Below are positions 1 through 8,257 of a stretch of 64,000 nt of DNA, piece by piece. The stretch spans positions 62,001-126,000 of the forward strand of contig OW569393.1 in NCBI GenBank assembly GCA_937625935.1. The letters are read 5' to 3'. Position 1 is the first letter of the stretch; the number at the start of each line of letters is the position of its first letter. The stretch is from Tetramitus jugosus. Lineage: Eukaryota; Heterolobosea; Eutetramitea; Acrasida; Vahlkampfiidae. A program made the translations under genes and the position numbers. The notes under the pieces were generated by a model, which worked only from the letters and a program-made list of their open reading frames with translations, did no database searches and had not been told where the DNA came from.

Positions 1-1
1 G

Positions 2-418
2 TCTGGTTATCCTTGTATCGTGTTGGGCACAGGCAACAGAGACGAAGATGGTTACTTGTACTATTTTTGTAAGGCGGGAGACGGTGTCGCCGATGTTCAA
101 CTCATTAATGATTTGCACAAATCAGAGGTGTTTTTGATCTCAAAGAAGCTCAATGTGCCAGAGAGCATTATCAATGCACCACCAAGTGCTGATTTGTGGG
201 ATGGACAGACAGATGAGGACGAATTGGGCTTTAGCTATGATTTTGTCGAGTTGTTGACAGAGTATTTGGACTATTCAGAAGAGGAACAACAAAGAATGCT
301 CAATAGCTTTAGTGAAGAAGGATTGAAGCAGTTTAGAGAGCTGGAGAAGATGGCTGTGACTGTTCATAACAGAAATTCACACAAGGCTGACTATCCGTAC
401 AATATCAACATTTTGTAA
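2..418 (+). CDS. NAD synthetase, C-terminal part (5' end outside window)
   Basis: The frame is open from base 2 to the stop at 416-418, so only the last 138 or so residues are visible. They carry the signatures of the NAD+ synthetase (NadE) ATP-pyrophosphatase family: GTGNRDEDGY, then a GDG followed by DLHKSEVF, then PPSADLWDGQTDEDELG. In this family these segments belong to the phosphate and deamido-NAD binding face and the subunit interface. The enzyme makes NAD+ from nicotinic acid adenine dinucleotide with ATP and ammonia or glutamine. Whether an N-terminal glutaminase domain is present cannot be seen. The C-terminus has the basic RNSHKADYP pattern expected at the family's end, so the 3' end looks complete. 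Cytosolic location is inferred. Confidence 0.85.
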   Translation, partial: SGYPCIVLGTGNRDEDGYLYYFCKAGDGVADVQLINDLHKSEVFLISKKLNVPESIINAPPSADLWDGQTDEDELGFSYDFVELLTEYLDYSEEEQQRMLNSFSEEGLKQFRELEKMAVTVHNRNSHKADYPYNINIL

Positions 419-875
419 AAAGAAGAATGAGAATAGAATTCCATCTATTGATTTTTAATTTGCTAGTAGCACACACTTGTTGTTCCAACCAATGTTGCAG
501 CATACACAGATGACTTGTGAACAACAAGAACACACAGAAGAGCTTCATGCATGGACCACTGTTGTTTGTTATTCAAGAGCTCGAAAGGTGTTTCACAAAG
601 ATTACTTCACCACAATCAACAACCATGAATGGAACTACTCACACAAGATGGTGGACTAGATCATCAAGAGTAAGCACAGAATCAAGGCATGTCAATCATA
701 CCCCTCTCTTGTTTGCACAGATTTGCATTTCTAGCGGAGCATTTTTTGGCATAATTTTTTTTCGTTGAAGGATGCACGGACCGGTTGACAACGATGAAGT
801 CAACCCGAGAGAAAAAACGAAAAATCAAAAAAAACAAACACACATCAAGTCACCAATCACATATAGCCAAAAAAC
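419..875. other. Intergenic, no gene seen
   Basis: AT-rich spacer between the NAD synthetase stop and the eL33 start. Short open frames on both strands have no recognisable protein pattern. The last 100 bases before the eL33 start are A-rich and are probably the promoter and 5' leader. Confidence 0.5.
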
Positions 876-1382
876 ATGTCAGCAGTTGAGACACCAAAGA
901 AGACTTCCACCTTCGCACCAAGGTACGCTCCTCACATCACTTGTTCATCAATGAGTATTTGCATTCACCATTGAAACCCGCAAATTTCATTGTCATCCAT
1001 TTCTTTTTTGTCATTATTTTGAATTTTTCGCTTACCGTTCATGCTTTCCATATGATTCAGACTTTACTCAAGAGGTGTTGTTCTTGGATACAAGAGAAAC
1101 TTATCTAGACAATACAGCAACATCGTATTGGTCAGAGTCGAAGGATTGAGAACCAAGGTTGACTCCGAATTCTATTTGGGAAAGAGAGTTGCATATTTGA
1201 CTAGAGCAAAGGGTGGCAACAAGCAAGGACCAAAGTCATACCAAGGAAGAAAGGTTGTTTGGGGAAAGATTGTCAAGTCTCACGGTTCCTCTGGAGCTTT
1301 GAAGGCAAAGTTCAACACCAACTTGCCAGCAACTGCCATTGGTGGATCCATCAGAGTTTTCTTGTACCCATCCCGTGTTTAA
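876..1382 (+). CDS. RPL35A: 60S ribosomal protein eL33 (L35Ae), two exons
   Basis: Join 876-922 and 1061-1382, giving 122 residues. Exon 1 starts at ATG 876 and encodes MSAVETPKKTSTFAPR with the last codon split. Exon 2 continues with LYSRGVVLGYKRNLSRQ and contains the family hallmarks LVRVEG, YLGKRVAYL, the WGKIVKSHGSSGALKAKF block and the C-terminal GGSIRVFLYPSRV. These match eukaryotic L35Ae over its full length, so the splice join is well supported. It is a component of the large cytosolic ribosomal subunit. The single early intron after codon 15 is a common arrangement for ribosomal protein genes. Confidence 0.95.
923..1060 (+). other. Intron of eL33 gene
   Basis: 138-nt intron with GTACGC donor and TTCAG acceptor, strongly T-rich. 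It interrupts an Arg codon (AG|A). Removal restores a continuous L35Ae protein. Confidence 0.9.
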
Positions 1383-2263
1383 ATCAATATAAACTGCCAC
1401 GTTTGTTATTAGAACTTGATTTTGTCACTTTTATTTTTTTATGCATGTTTGTTTTTTGTTGTTCCATTCAAATTTTCACACTGGGAATGCAAAAACTTGT
1501 CGAGTATCTAGATTTTGTCCAACAGAAACATTAAACTTCACAACTCAGTGCAATGGATAGCTGTGCATTTCGGTGCATCGCATCTTTGGGATAGGATCAG
1601 GTCGGACAACAACTTGCTAGTTTGCCGTAGTTGCTCGCGAGCGAGATCACCCCGTGGAAGCTTCAATTGTGCTTCTCCAATAATCATTTGAAGTTGGATC
1701 TCGCTCGAGATCGTTCCTTTATTTTCCCAGAGGCACCAGGTGTATACACAGTGAAGGAATTGCGGAACTCCAAAAGACACGCCACACCGGCAATGATTCA
1801 ATGTCTCAATGTTCGATGAACAGCAAGCGCGGATTCATAAAACTCCTCGTTTGTTATTCCAGCCTCCGAAAGAGATTTTGCCGACCAATGATCTTGGCTG
1901 TCTCGATACCCAAAATTTATCGTGAGGGATTTCGAAGGTGCATCCCCCCTCATTCTGCGGAAATGTTTTAATCGCCTTGCAGTGTTTGACGTCATTTCGG
2001 ACACCAGAGGTGGGGTGATGGAATTCAACCAAACCACACATGGGAATTTCAGCAGACGATCTTCTTGTTTCGTTCGGTGTGCCAGGTCCCAACTTGATGA
2101 TGTGTGCTGGAACGACCTTGTGTTAAATTCTCTCTTGTTGTTTTCATTCTTCTCCACACACAAAACCAACACAAACCAACTAACTACTGTACCACCACAC
2201 ACCAAACGATTGAAAAAGCTTTTTCAAGACTAGAGCTTTCTCTCAAAACGAACAACAAAAAAC
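1383..2263. other. Long intergenic stretch, no convincing gene
   Basis: About 880 bases between eL33 and the desaturase. Overlapping short frames on both strands lack family signatures. The first part is T-rich 3' flank. From about 1540 to 2100 the composition is less AT-biased and includes a 10-bp inverted repeat (1639-1648 with 1697-1706, about 48-nt loop). The last 150 bases carry CAAACCAACACAAACC-like runs typical of the 5' leaders in this window. Confidence 0.4.
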
Positions 2264-3538
2264 ATGTGGTACATTAACGGAAAAACCTATGACCTGAACA
2301 ATTTTAACCATCCTGGAGGTCCAATTGCACTCTCACTCGGTAAGGAACCAAACAAGGATGCCACTGGTCTCTTTCGATCCTATCATCCCTTTTCATTGGA
2401 CAAAGCTGAAGCTGTTTTGAACAAGTATGAAGTCAAGGCAGCAGGCAATGACGCTGAACCAAAGAGCAAGGAACAATTGGAAGAAGAAGCAGTGTTTGAC
2501 TGGAACACAAAATCAGAGTTTTTTGAAGAATTGAAGGGTATTGTTTCGCCTATTCTGAAAAAGAGCGGAACAAAGGCTACTTGGGGCCGTTGGGGCCAAA
2601 TTGTAGCGCTCATGCTGATTACGTGGGCCTCCTCCATTCCATTTTTGCACGGCAATTATTTGGCGCTCATTCTTTTCCCGCTTTTGCTGTGGATGAGCGC
2701 TGTAAATATTTTGCACGATGCAACGCATTTTGCGCTCAGTATGAATTGGCGGGTGAATCACTACTGGAGCTACATGTTCCCATGGTTCACTTCACCATTC
2801 ACGTGGTATCATCAACATGTGATTGGTCATCACATTTATACCAATATTCACAGAAAGGATCCTGATATGCATCATGGAACTTATTTGTGGAAGTATCACG
2901 AGAAGGCTCGTTGGTACAATTGGTACAGGTGGCAAAGATATTATGTTTGGTTCGTTTGGACCAACATGATGATGTCTTTGGCCTTTTTGATTGATTTTGT
3001 CTTCTTTTTGAAGGGAAATTATCACAAGGTGGTCAAAATGATGCCCATTTCAAAGAATAGAAGACGATTGCACCATGCAGTTCGTTTCTTGACGTTTTTC
3101 ACCATTTATGTGTGGCCATTCTTTAATCCACACCTCTCATGGTCCAAAGCTTTTATTTGGTCCGTTATTCCATATGGTATCATTGGTTACTGTTTTGCCT
3201 TCTCTAGTCAGTTGAATCACATTACAGGTGACAATCAAGGTCAATTTAGCAAGGATTGGTACAAGCATCAAGTCATGACCAGTCATACTTTTGCTCCAGA
3301 CAGTCTGTTTTGGTTCTTGTTCACTGGTGGATTGAATCTCCAGATTGAGCATCACTTGTTCCCTGGTGTCAATCATTGGCATTTGAGAACATTGCAACCC
3401 ATTGTGTATCAAATGTGCAAGAAGCACAATGTGAATTACAATTTGAGTGATACGGCTTGGATTGCGCTCAAGAAGCATTTGGATCATTTGGATCAGATGG
3501 CACTTGGACCTGATGCCACTAGCAAGAAATCTCATTAA
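2264..3538 (+). CDS. Front-end fatty acid desaturase with N-terminal cytochrome b5 domain
   Basis: 424 residues. Residues 1-60 are a compact cytochrome b5 domain with the heme-ligating HPGG (16-19) and a second heme His in SYHPF (41). The desaturase has the three histidine boxes of the diiron centre: HDATH (151-155), HVIGHH (185-190) and QIEHH (360-364). The Gln in the third box marks the front-end (delta-4/5/6/8) group, which places a double bond between an existing one and the carboxyl end. Hydrophobic stretches near 112-150, 230-250 and 275-315 fit an ER membrane protein using cytochrome b5 electrons for polyunsaturated fatty acid synthesis. Regiospecificity cannot be read. The start at 2264 is the first ATG after an A-rich leader. 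Confidence 0.93.
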   Translation: MWYINGKTYDLNNFNHPGGPIALSLGKEPNKDATGLFRSYHPFSLDKAEAVLNKYEVKAAGNDAEPKSKEQLEEEAVFDWNTKSEFFEELKGIVSPILKKSGTKATWGRWGQIVALMLITWASSIPFLHGNYLALILFPLLLWMSAVNILHDATHFALSMNWRVNHYWSYMFPWFTSPFTWYHQHVIGHHIYTNIHRKDPDMHHGTYLWKYHEKARWYNWYRWQRYYVWFVWTNMMMSLAFLIDFVFFLKGNYHKVVKMMPISKNRRRLHHAVRFLTFFTIYVWPFFNPHLSWSKAFIWSVIPYGIIGYCFAFSSQLNHITGDNQGQFSKDWYKHQVMTSHTFAPDSLFWFLFTGGLNLQIEHHLFPGVNHWHLRTLQPIVYQMCKKHNVNYNLSDTAWIALKKHLDHLDQMALGPDATSKKSH

Positions 3539-3580
3539 ACAACAATTAGATTCTTTTTTTAACAAATCAAACTTTCGTAC

Positions 3581-3696
3581 TATCAATAATATTCTTCCTC
3601 AAAAGTACTTTTATTGTATTTGAGAGGAAGTTTAAGATACAGTCTAAATTTCGACCTAAACAGATAAATCGATCACTTTAAAGAATATTATTGATA
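3581..3696. repeat. 16-bp perfect inverted repeat between convergent genes
   Basis: Arm TATCAATAATATTCTT at 3581-3596 is matched by its reverse complement at 3681-3696, 84 bases apart. The spacer also holds the 12-bp palindrome AAAAGTACTTTT (3601-3612). It lies between the 3' ends of the desaturase (+) and the G-alpha gene (-), so it could act as a 3'-end element in either transcript or be a remnant of a small inverted-repeat element. No flanking duplication is evident. Confidence 0.6.
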
Positions 3697-3736
3697 CTGT
3701 GACACTTGACACACAGGAAAAAGACCAAAAATTTGT

Positions 3737-6118
3737 TTATTTCGTCATCGTATGATCAGGGGACGATGATGATGATGAGCGAACAATCTTGTCCACTACG
3801 GAAGCAAGCTTCTTCCGAGTGAAACGAGTGTCCAAACAATTGGTAATCATGATACCGTTTGTTCTCGTGTCCTCTCTCATTCTCTCATCTTGGATCCGCA
3901 TTAAAAATTCATGGACAACAAACCTAATATTATGAAGGAAAGTACCTCCTCCAAGCTCAAAATAAAACTTGTACTTGTTCTTGCCGAACGAGCGGTGTTG
4001 TTGTTGTTCCTCATGACAGGAGCAACAACTACTGGTTGTGGCCACATTCATGGAGTTGTCCTTTGATTGTTGAACATATCTCTTCAAGTAGATTTGTTCT
4101 ACTTCTCTCTTGTCCAGTGCTGGTTGAAATGTTTGGCACAAGCGACTCCAAACAATGTCACTTCCCGCAATTTGATAGCACGTATAGTCTACGTAGCTTA
4201 GTTTCACTAATTGTCTCGCATTTAAGAACGAGCAAATGTGATAAATGATATCTCTGTAACCTTCCTCTAGAAGAACTTTAAATGTGCCTGTTTTGCAAAC
4301 GATTCGATCAAACATGTGATCAAAATTGGTTGGAACAGCACCATTGTGGCCATTGTTGCCATTGCTATTGTTATTCAATGATAATAATCGATTGGGGCTT
4401 GGAACGGAATAGGAACTACTGCTACTATAGCTATTGTAGTTATTTTGGATGGGAGATGCTACAGTAGGGGTACTTGATTCCACAGTCATTGGCCGACCCG
4501 CGTTCTGCGAGTAGCGCAAGTGCTTTGGTAAATTGGGAAAAGCTTCCTTGAGATCCGTCCTGAGCAATTGCCGAATGAAGCGATCCTTGTGCGTAAAAAT
4601 GAGCACGATACGCGTGTCTGGTTGAAATTTGGGATGATTGGCAATTTCATTGAAAAGCTCCAATGATTCCGCAATCTTGTCACTGTTGGAGTTATCACCA
4701 CTACCGTTATTGTAAAAGTCATCGTCGGACAAATGCTCATTGAAGCCGGATAGGGATACACAATAGAAAATGGCGCTTGTTTGATCGAATAGATTGGTCC
4801 ATTTGCGCCTTTCGTGCCTAGATCCCCCTACATCGACAAATTGTATCGTTCTTTGCTTGGGTAGCAATGGATGAGTCAGTGAAGACTCAATAATTCCACT
4901 CGTAGGAGAATTGAGAGCCAACTAATGTATTGTTAAAAGTAATTGCAATAATACATCAAAAGCAGCACACAGAACAACAAAAAGCTTAGTGTTAGCTTTG
5001 CACTTTGTTACTCATTCAAAATAATATGAATGCCAAAAAAGACATTCACACAACAATAAAAAAAAATAAATACAACAATAAAAAAATTCTTACAAAACGA
5101 CACATACAAATGCCTTTAGCTTCATATTAGAGCTAACCTTGTGCTGTTGATCATAATACAGCTCACTAATGTGAGACAACAAAAATGGTGCAGTATAAGG
5201 TCGTATCAAATGACACTCTGACACTGCATTCAAACAATTTTCCCTAAACGCATCTTCCTTCATCCAAAGCTTTTGTAAATCTTGAACAAACGATGGACTA
5301 TTGTGCAAGAGACTTGAAATCTCTGAAAAGGTAACTACACTTGACAATTGTTTCAACATTTGCCACAATAGTTCACTGCTCTCATGCTCAAAATGTTGTA
5401 TAGGATACACTAGGAGAATACCCTTCAAGAACTGAACACAGTTCATGACTAGTTTTAGCTTTGTCCACGAGTCCATCACTGTTATACCTACATCAATGTT
5501 GTCTTCATCAGTTAGCTTTTGATGATTACAATTGTTATTTGTATGACTACTACTACTACCATTATTGGTCGTAAAGCTTTCATTTTTTGTTGTTATGCTA
5601 TTATTTTTGTTGCTATAGCTATTGCTATTGCTATTGTTGGTTGTGGCTGTTGATGGATAAATGACATGGGAGAGATACTTAAAAATGGTTGATTTTCCCG
5701 ACTCTGTCGTGCCCAATAGTAAAATTTTGATGGGTCGCATGTCCTCAGCAGCAGCAGATCGAGGTGATGATCTCTTCATTCGCATAGGCAACGATAACGT
5801 AAGTGTTCGTTGTTGCGAATCACCGCCGCCATTTTCTCCGTCATTTTCCATGGCTGAAAAACAACAAGAGTCAAAAGAGGGACACCGCCGACTACTACGT
5901 TTGACAGTTCCTGTCGTCACAGAAATAACATTTTTTCTGTCTCGTATTTTTCCCATGGTTTCCAAGTCGTTTGTGTCGAGTGCTGTACTTGTTTGAGAGC
6001 CATAATAAAATGAACGAGCACCTCTGTGTCGTTGTTTTTGTCGTCGTTGTTGTGGTTGGTGGTGCATGTCGTCGTTGTCGACATCCAAAAAATCAGTGCT
6101 TGCAAAATTGTTGCCCAT
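3737..6118 (-). CDS. G-protein alpha subunit with an F-box domain inserted in the GTPase domain
   Basis: Complement join 5138-6118 and 3737-4921, 721 residues, roughly twice a usual G-alpha. The ATG at 6118 gives MGNN, a possible N-myristoylation start. Order: low-complexity N-terminus; P-loop GTTESGKST (136-144); helical domain with an Asn/Ser-rich insert; switch I NSPTSGIIE (331-339); switch II DVGGSRHERRKW (357-368); a degenerate NKxD box THKD (437-440); about 100 residues of low complexity; an F-box (about 543-587, GYRDIIYHICSFLNARQLV then VWSRL); then the remaining G-alpha helix and a TCAT-equivalent TNCLDTRF (687-694). The switch I Arg and switch II Gln needed for GTP hydrolysis appear to be Asn and Ser. 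F-boxes normally bind Skp1 in SCF ubiquitin ligases. I infer a G-protein-like scaffold for ubiquitination. Confidence 0.85.
4922..5137 (-). other. Intron of G-alpha gene
   Basis: 216-nt phase-0 intron, donor AAG|GTTAGC and acceptor TTAG|TTG on the minus strand. It joins YYDQQHK to LALNSPTSGIIE, placing switch I right after the helical domain as in all G-alpha proteins. Confidence 0.8.
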
Positions 6119-7058
6119 GTTGATGATTTTTTTTTTCGTTGAAAGAAATAATGGAAACAAAAGTGAAATTTTGGTTTTGTCTGTTGCTGGTGTTTTTTTT
6201 TGGTGGTGTGGAGGAGAAATCTGTTGTTCGAATGAGCCGTTGGAACGTTATGTTGTGGTGACACAAAGGATAATGGAGATGACGATGATCAATAGCACAC
6301 GAGAGTTTGTTTGTTTTTTTGGTCGGATTTGGGGTTGGTGACCGAAAGGTGTGTGACCACAGTGAAGTGTTATGTGGTTTGGCAAGAGAGTGAGTGGTTG
6401 GGGGTTGCGACTTTTGCTGCTTTGCTCCACAATGGAAAACGTTGGGATGTCGAACACCCAAAAAAAACCATGGATGTCGCTCGTGCAACAGGGATTTTTC
6501 TGTTTAAAATCTAATTAACTGTCCCCATCATCGTCACTCTTTCAAGCTTCTCCTTATGACACAAGCTTGAAAGGAATTTGTCCACATCGATGTATTGAAA
6601 CTACAACTTGAACAGTGAGGATCATTGTTCAATGATGCAAAATCCCTGATTCGGCATCGACAATGACGGTCATCTTGCGACGTAAAAGGGAACTCCAACT
6701 GTCAATGTGTTTGTGAGCAAATCATTACTTTATTTATTTTTACAACAAAAGCTTAAAGTCCTGGAAAGGATTGTCTCCATGTGTGCATTGTGTTGTTCCA
6801 GCGTGGAAAAAAGAGACATCCGATTGGTGCATTTCAATTCGATGTGGCAAAAAAAAAACAAGAATGTCATCCGAGCCATATTGGGTGGATTCCATCGATG
6901 TCGCCCCATTACGGAGAGAATCACTTTTTTCTCCTCCCTGCTCATTTCTCCGAATGTGAAGCTTTTCGTTGAAGTTGACGTGACGCTTGCATTTTTGCTT
7001 TGTTCGTCAGAGAGCAGCTGAAAAAACAACAAACAAAAAGAACAAAAGGAGACAGAGA
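6119..7058. other. Divergent intergenic region between G-alpha and GNAT genes
   Basis: About 940 bases between two divergent starts. The part next to G-alpha is a T/G-rich (A/C-rich on the minus strand) leader. Overlapping open frames here are low-complexity and unconvincing. The middle (6530-6700) holds several short inverted repeats, including the hairpin at 6539-6573 and ATCATTG..CAATGAT at 6621-6636. Presumably it contains both promoters. Confidence 0.4.
6539..6573. repeat. 11-bp stem, 13-nt loop inverted repeat
   Basis: CTTTCAAGCTT at 6539-6549 is followed after 13 bases by its exact reverse complement at 6563-6573. It is in noncoding DNA between divergent genes. It could be a cis element or an RNA hairpin; function unknown. 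Confidence 0.5.
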
Positions 7059-7991
7059 ATGAGCCCACAACAGAAACCAGTACCACTTACGATTGAAACG
7101 TTGAACAATGGAGAACAAGTGAAACAATTGTTTTATGAATGGGCACACAGAGAAGGTTGGCAACCAGGTACCAAGGATTTGGAGCCGTTTTTTGAGATTG
7201 ATCACAATGGTTTTTTCGTTGGCAAGATTCAAGAGAATGAGCACACGGATCCAAAAATAGTTTCCATTGTAAGCGGAGTATCTTATGACAAGGACTATGG
7301 CTTTATTGGTTTTTATGTTGTTGATCCAGAGGAGAGAGGAAAAAATTATGGGTATCCATTGTTTAGAGCCGCAATGGATTATTTGGGTGAGGAGAGAACA
7401 ATTGGATTGGAAGCGGTGTCCGCTCAGGCGCACAATTATGAAAAGTGCGGTTTTGTAACGTTGTACACGACGCGACGATATTGGGTGCCTGCGTCTGATA
7501 TTGTGAAGCACAAGACTGAAGAGAATACTGGAGATATTCGTTTTGTTCAAGCTCAGGGTGTTCCTATTGAACAATTGGTCAAGTATGATTCTGAGATTTT
7601 TGGTCACGAGAGAGCTCGTTATTTGACAAAGTTGTTTCAAATTGCAAGTTCCTCTGCTGTGGTGATGAAGGAAGACAAGATTGTGGGTTATGGAGCTGTG
7701 AGACCTGCTGATGGTGTTTACAAGGTTGGTCCACTGTTTGCCGATTCAGTTGAGATTGCTGAGCAGTTGTTGATTGAGTTGAGCTCTTCGTTGGAGAACC
7801 GTGAATGGAATGTGTGTTTAGATATTCATGTGCCTAATCACGAAGCGATTCAATTGGCTGAGGAAAAGCTCAAGGCGACTGTCTTGTTCGAGACTGGAAG
7901 AATGTACAGAAGGGGAAAGAATCAACCAGAACCATCCGATGCTCAATCCATTCCGAGGATGTTTATGAGTACTTCTCTGGAGATTGGTTAA
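7059..7991 (+). CDS. GNAT-family N-acetyltransferase with C-terminal second GNAT-like domain
   Basis: 310 residues from ATG 7059. The N-terminal half has the GNAT core: beta strand 4 in YGFIGFYVVDPEERG, then the acetyl-CoA loop RGKNYGYPLFRAAMDYL (residues about 94-110), then GLEAVSAQAHNYEKCGF, the usual motif B asparagine/tyrosine region. The C-terminal half (about 165-300, with KYDSEIFGHERARYL, VGYGAVRP and VGPLFADS) resembles the second domain of YitH/acetyltransf_18-type proteins known from bacteria and nematodes. The substrate is unknown; small-molecule amines are likely for this subgroup. Divergent from the G-alpha gene upstream. The upstream open frame is dropped because it only extends through A-rich leader. 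Confidence 0.8.
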   Translation: MSPQQKPVPLTIETLNNGEQVKQLFYEWAHREGWQPGTKDLEPFFEIDHNGFFVGKIQENEHTDPKIVSIVSGVSYDKDYGFIGFYVVDPEERGKNYGYPLFRAAMDYLGEERTIGLEAVSAQAHNYEKCGFVTLYTTRRYWVPASDIVKHKTEENTGDIRFVQAQGVPIEQLVKYDSEIFGHERARYLTKLFQIASSSAVVMKEDKIVGYGAVRPADGVYKVGPLFADSVEIAEQLLIELSSSLENREWNVCLDIHVPNHEAIQLAEEKLKATVLFETGRMYRRGKNQPEPSDAQSIPRMFMSTSLEIG

Positions 7992-8257
7992 GAACTGGGA
8001 GAAATCATTCATTCTAAAGTAAAAAAACTTGTTGTTTGACTGCCGATATTCCTGCTTACTAATTGCGACTCTGGTCGTTGCATACTCTACGCCTTAACTG
8101 CATCGATATCTTTACAGATCTATTGTGGGCCCAAAGTTCGAAATCCACGAAAAAGCTGGAACAACATGTCGGGAATTTTTTCCCGTCATGATCCAGAAAG
8201 AAAAAGGGTATGTGTCACAAGGACAAGCCATTCAGAAAAAAAAACAAAGACTGAGTC

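Noticed and set aside
1798-2205. 135-codon minus-strand frame upstream of the desaturase
   Set aside because: No recognisable motif, overlapping frames on the other strand, and it runs into the leader of the desaturase gene.
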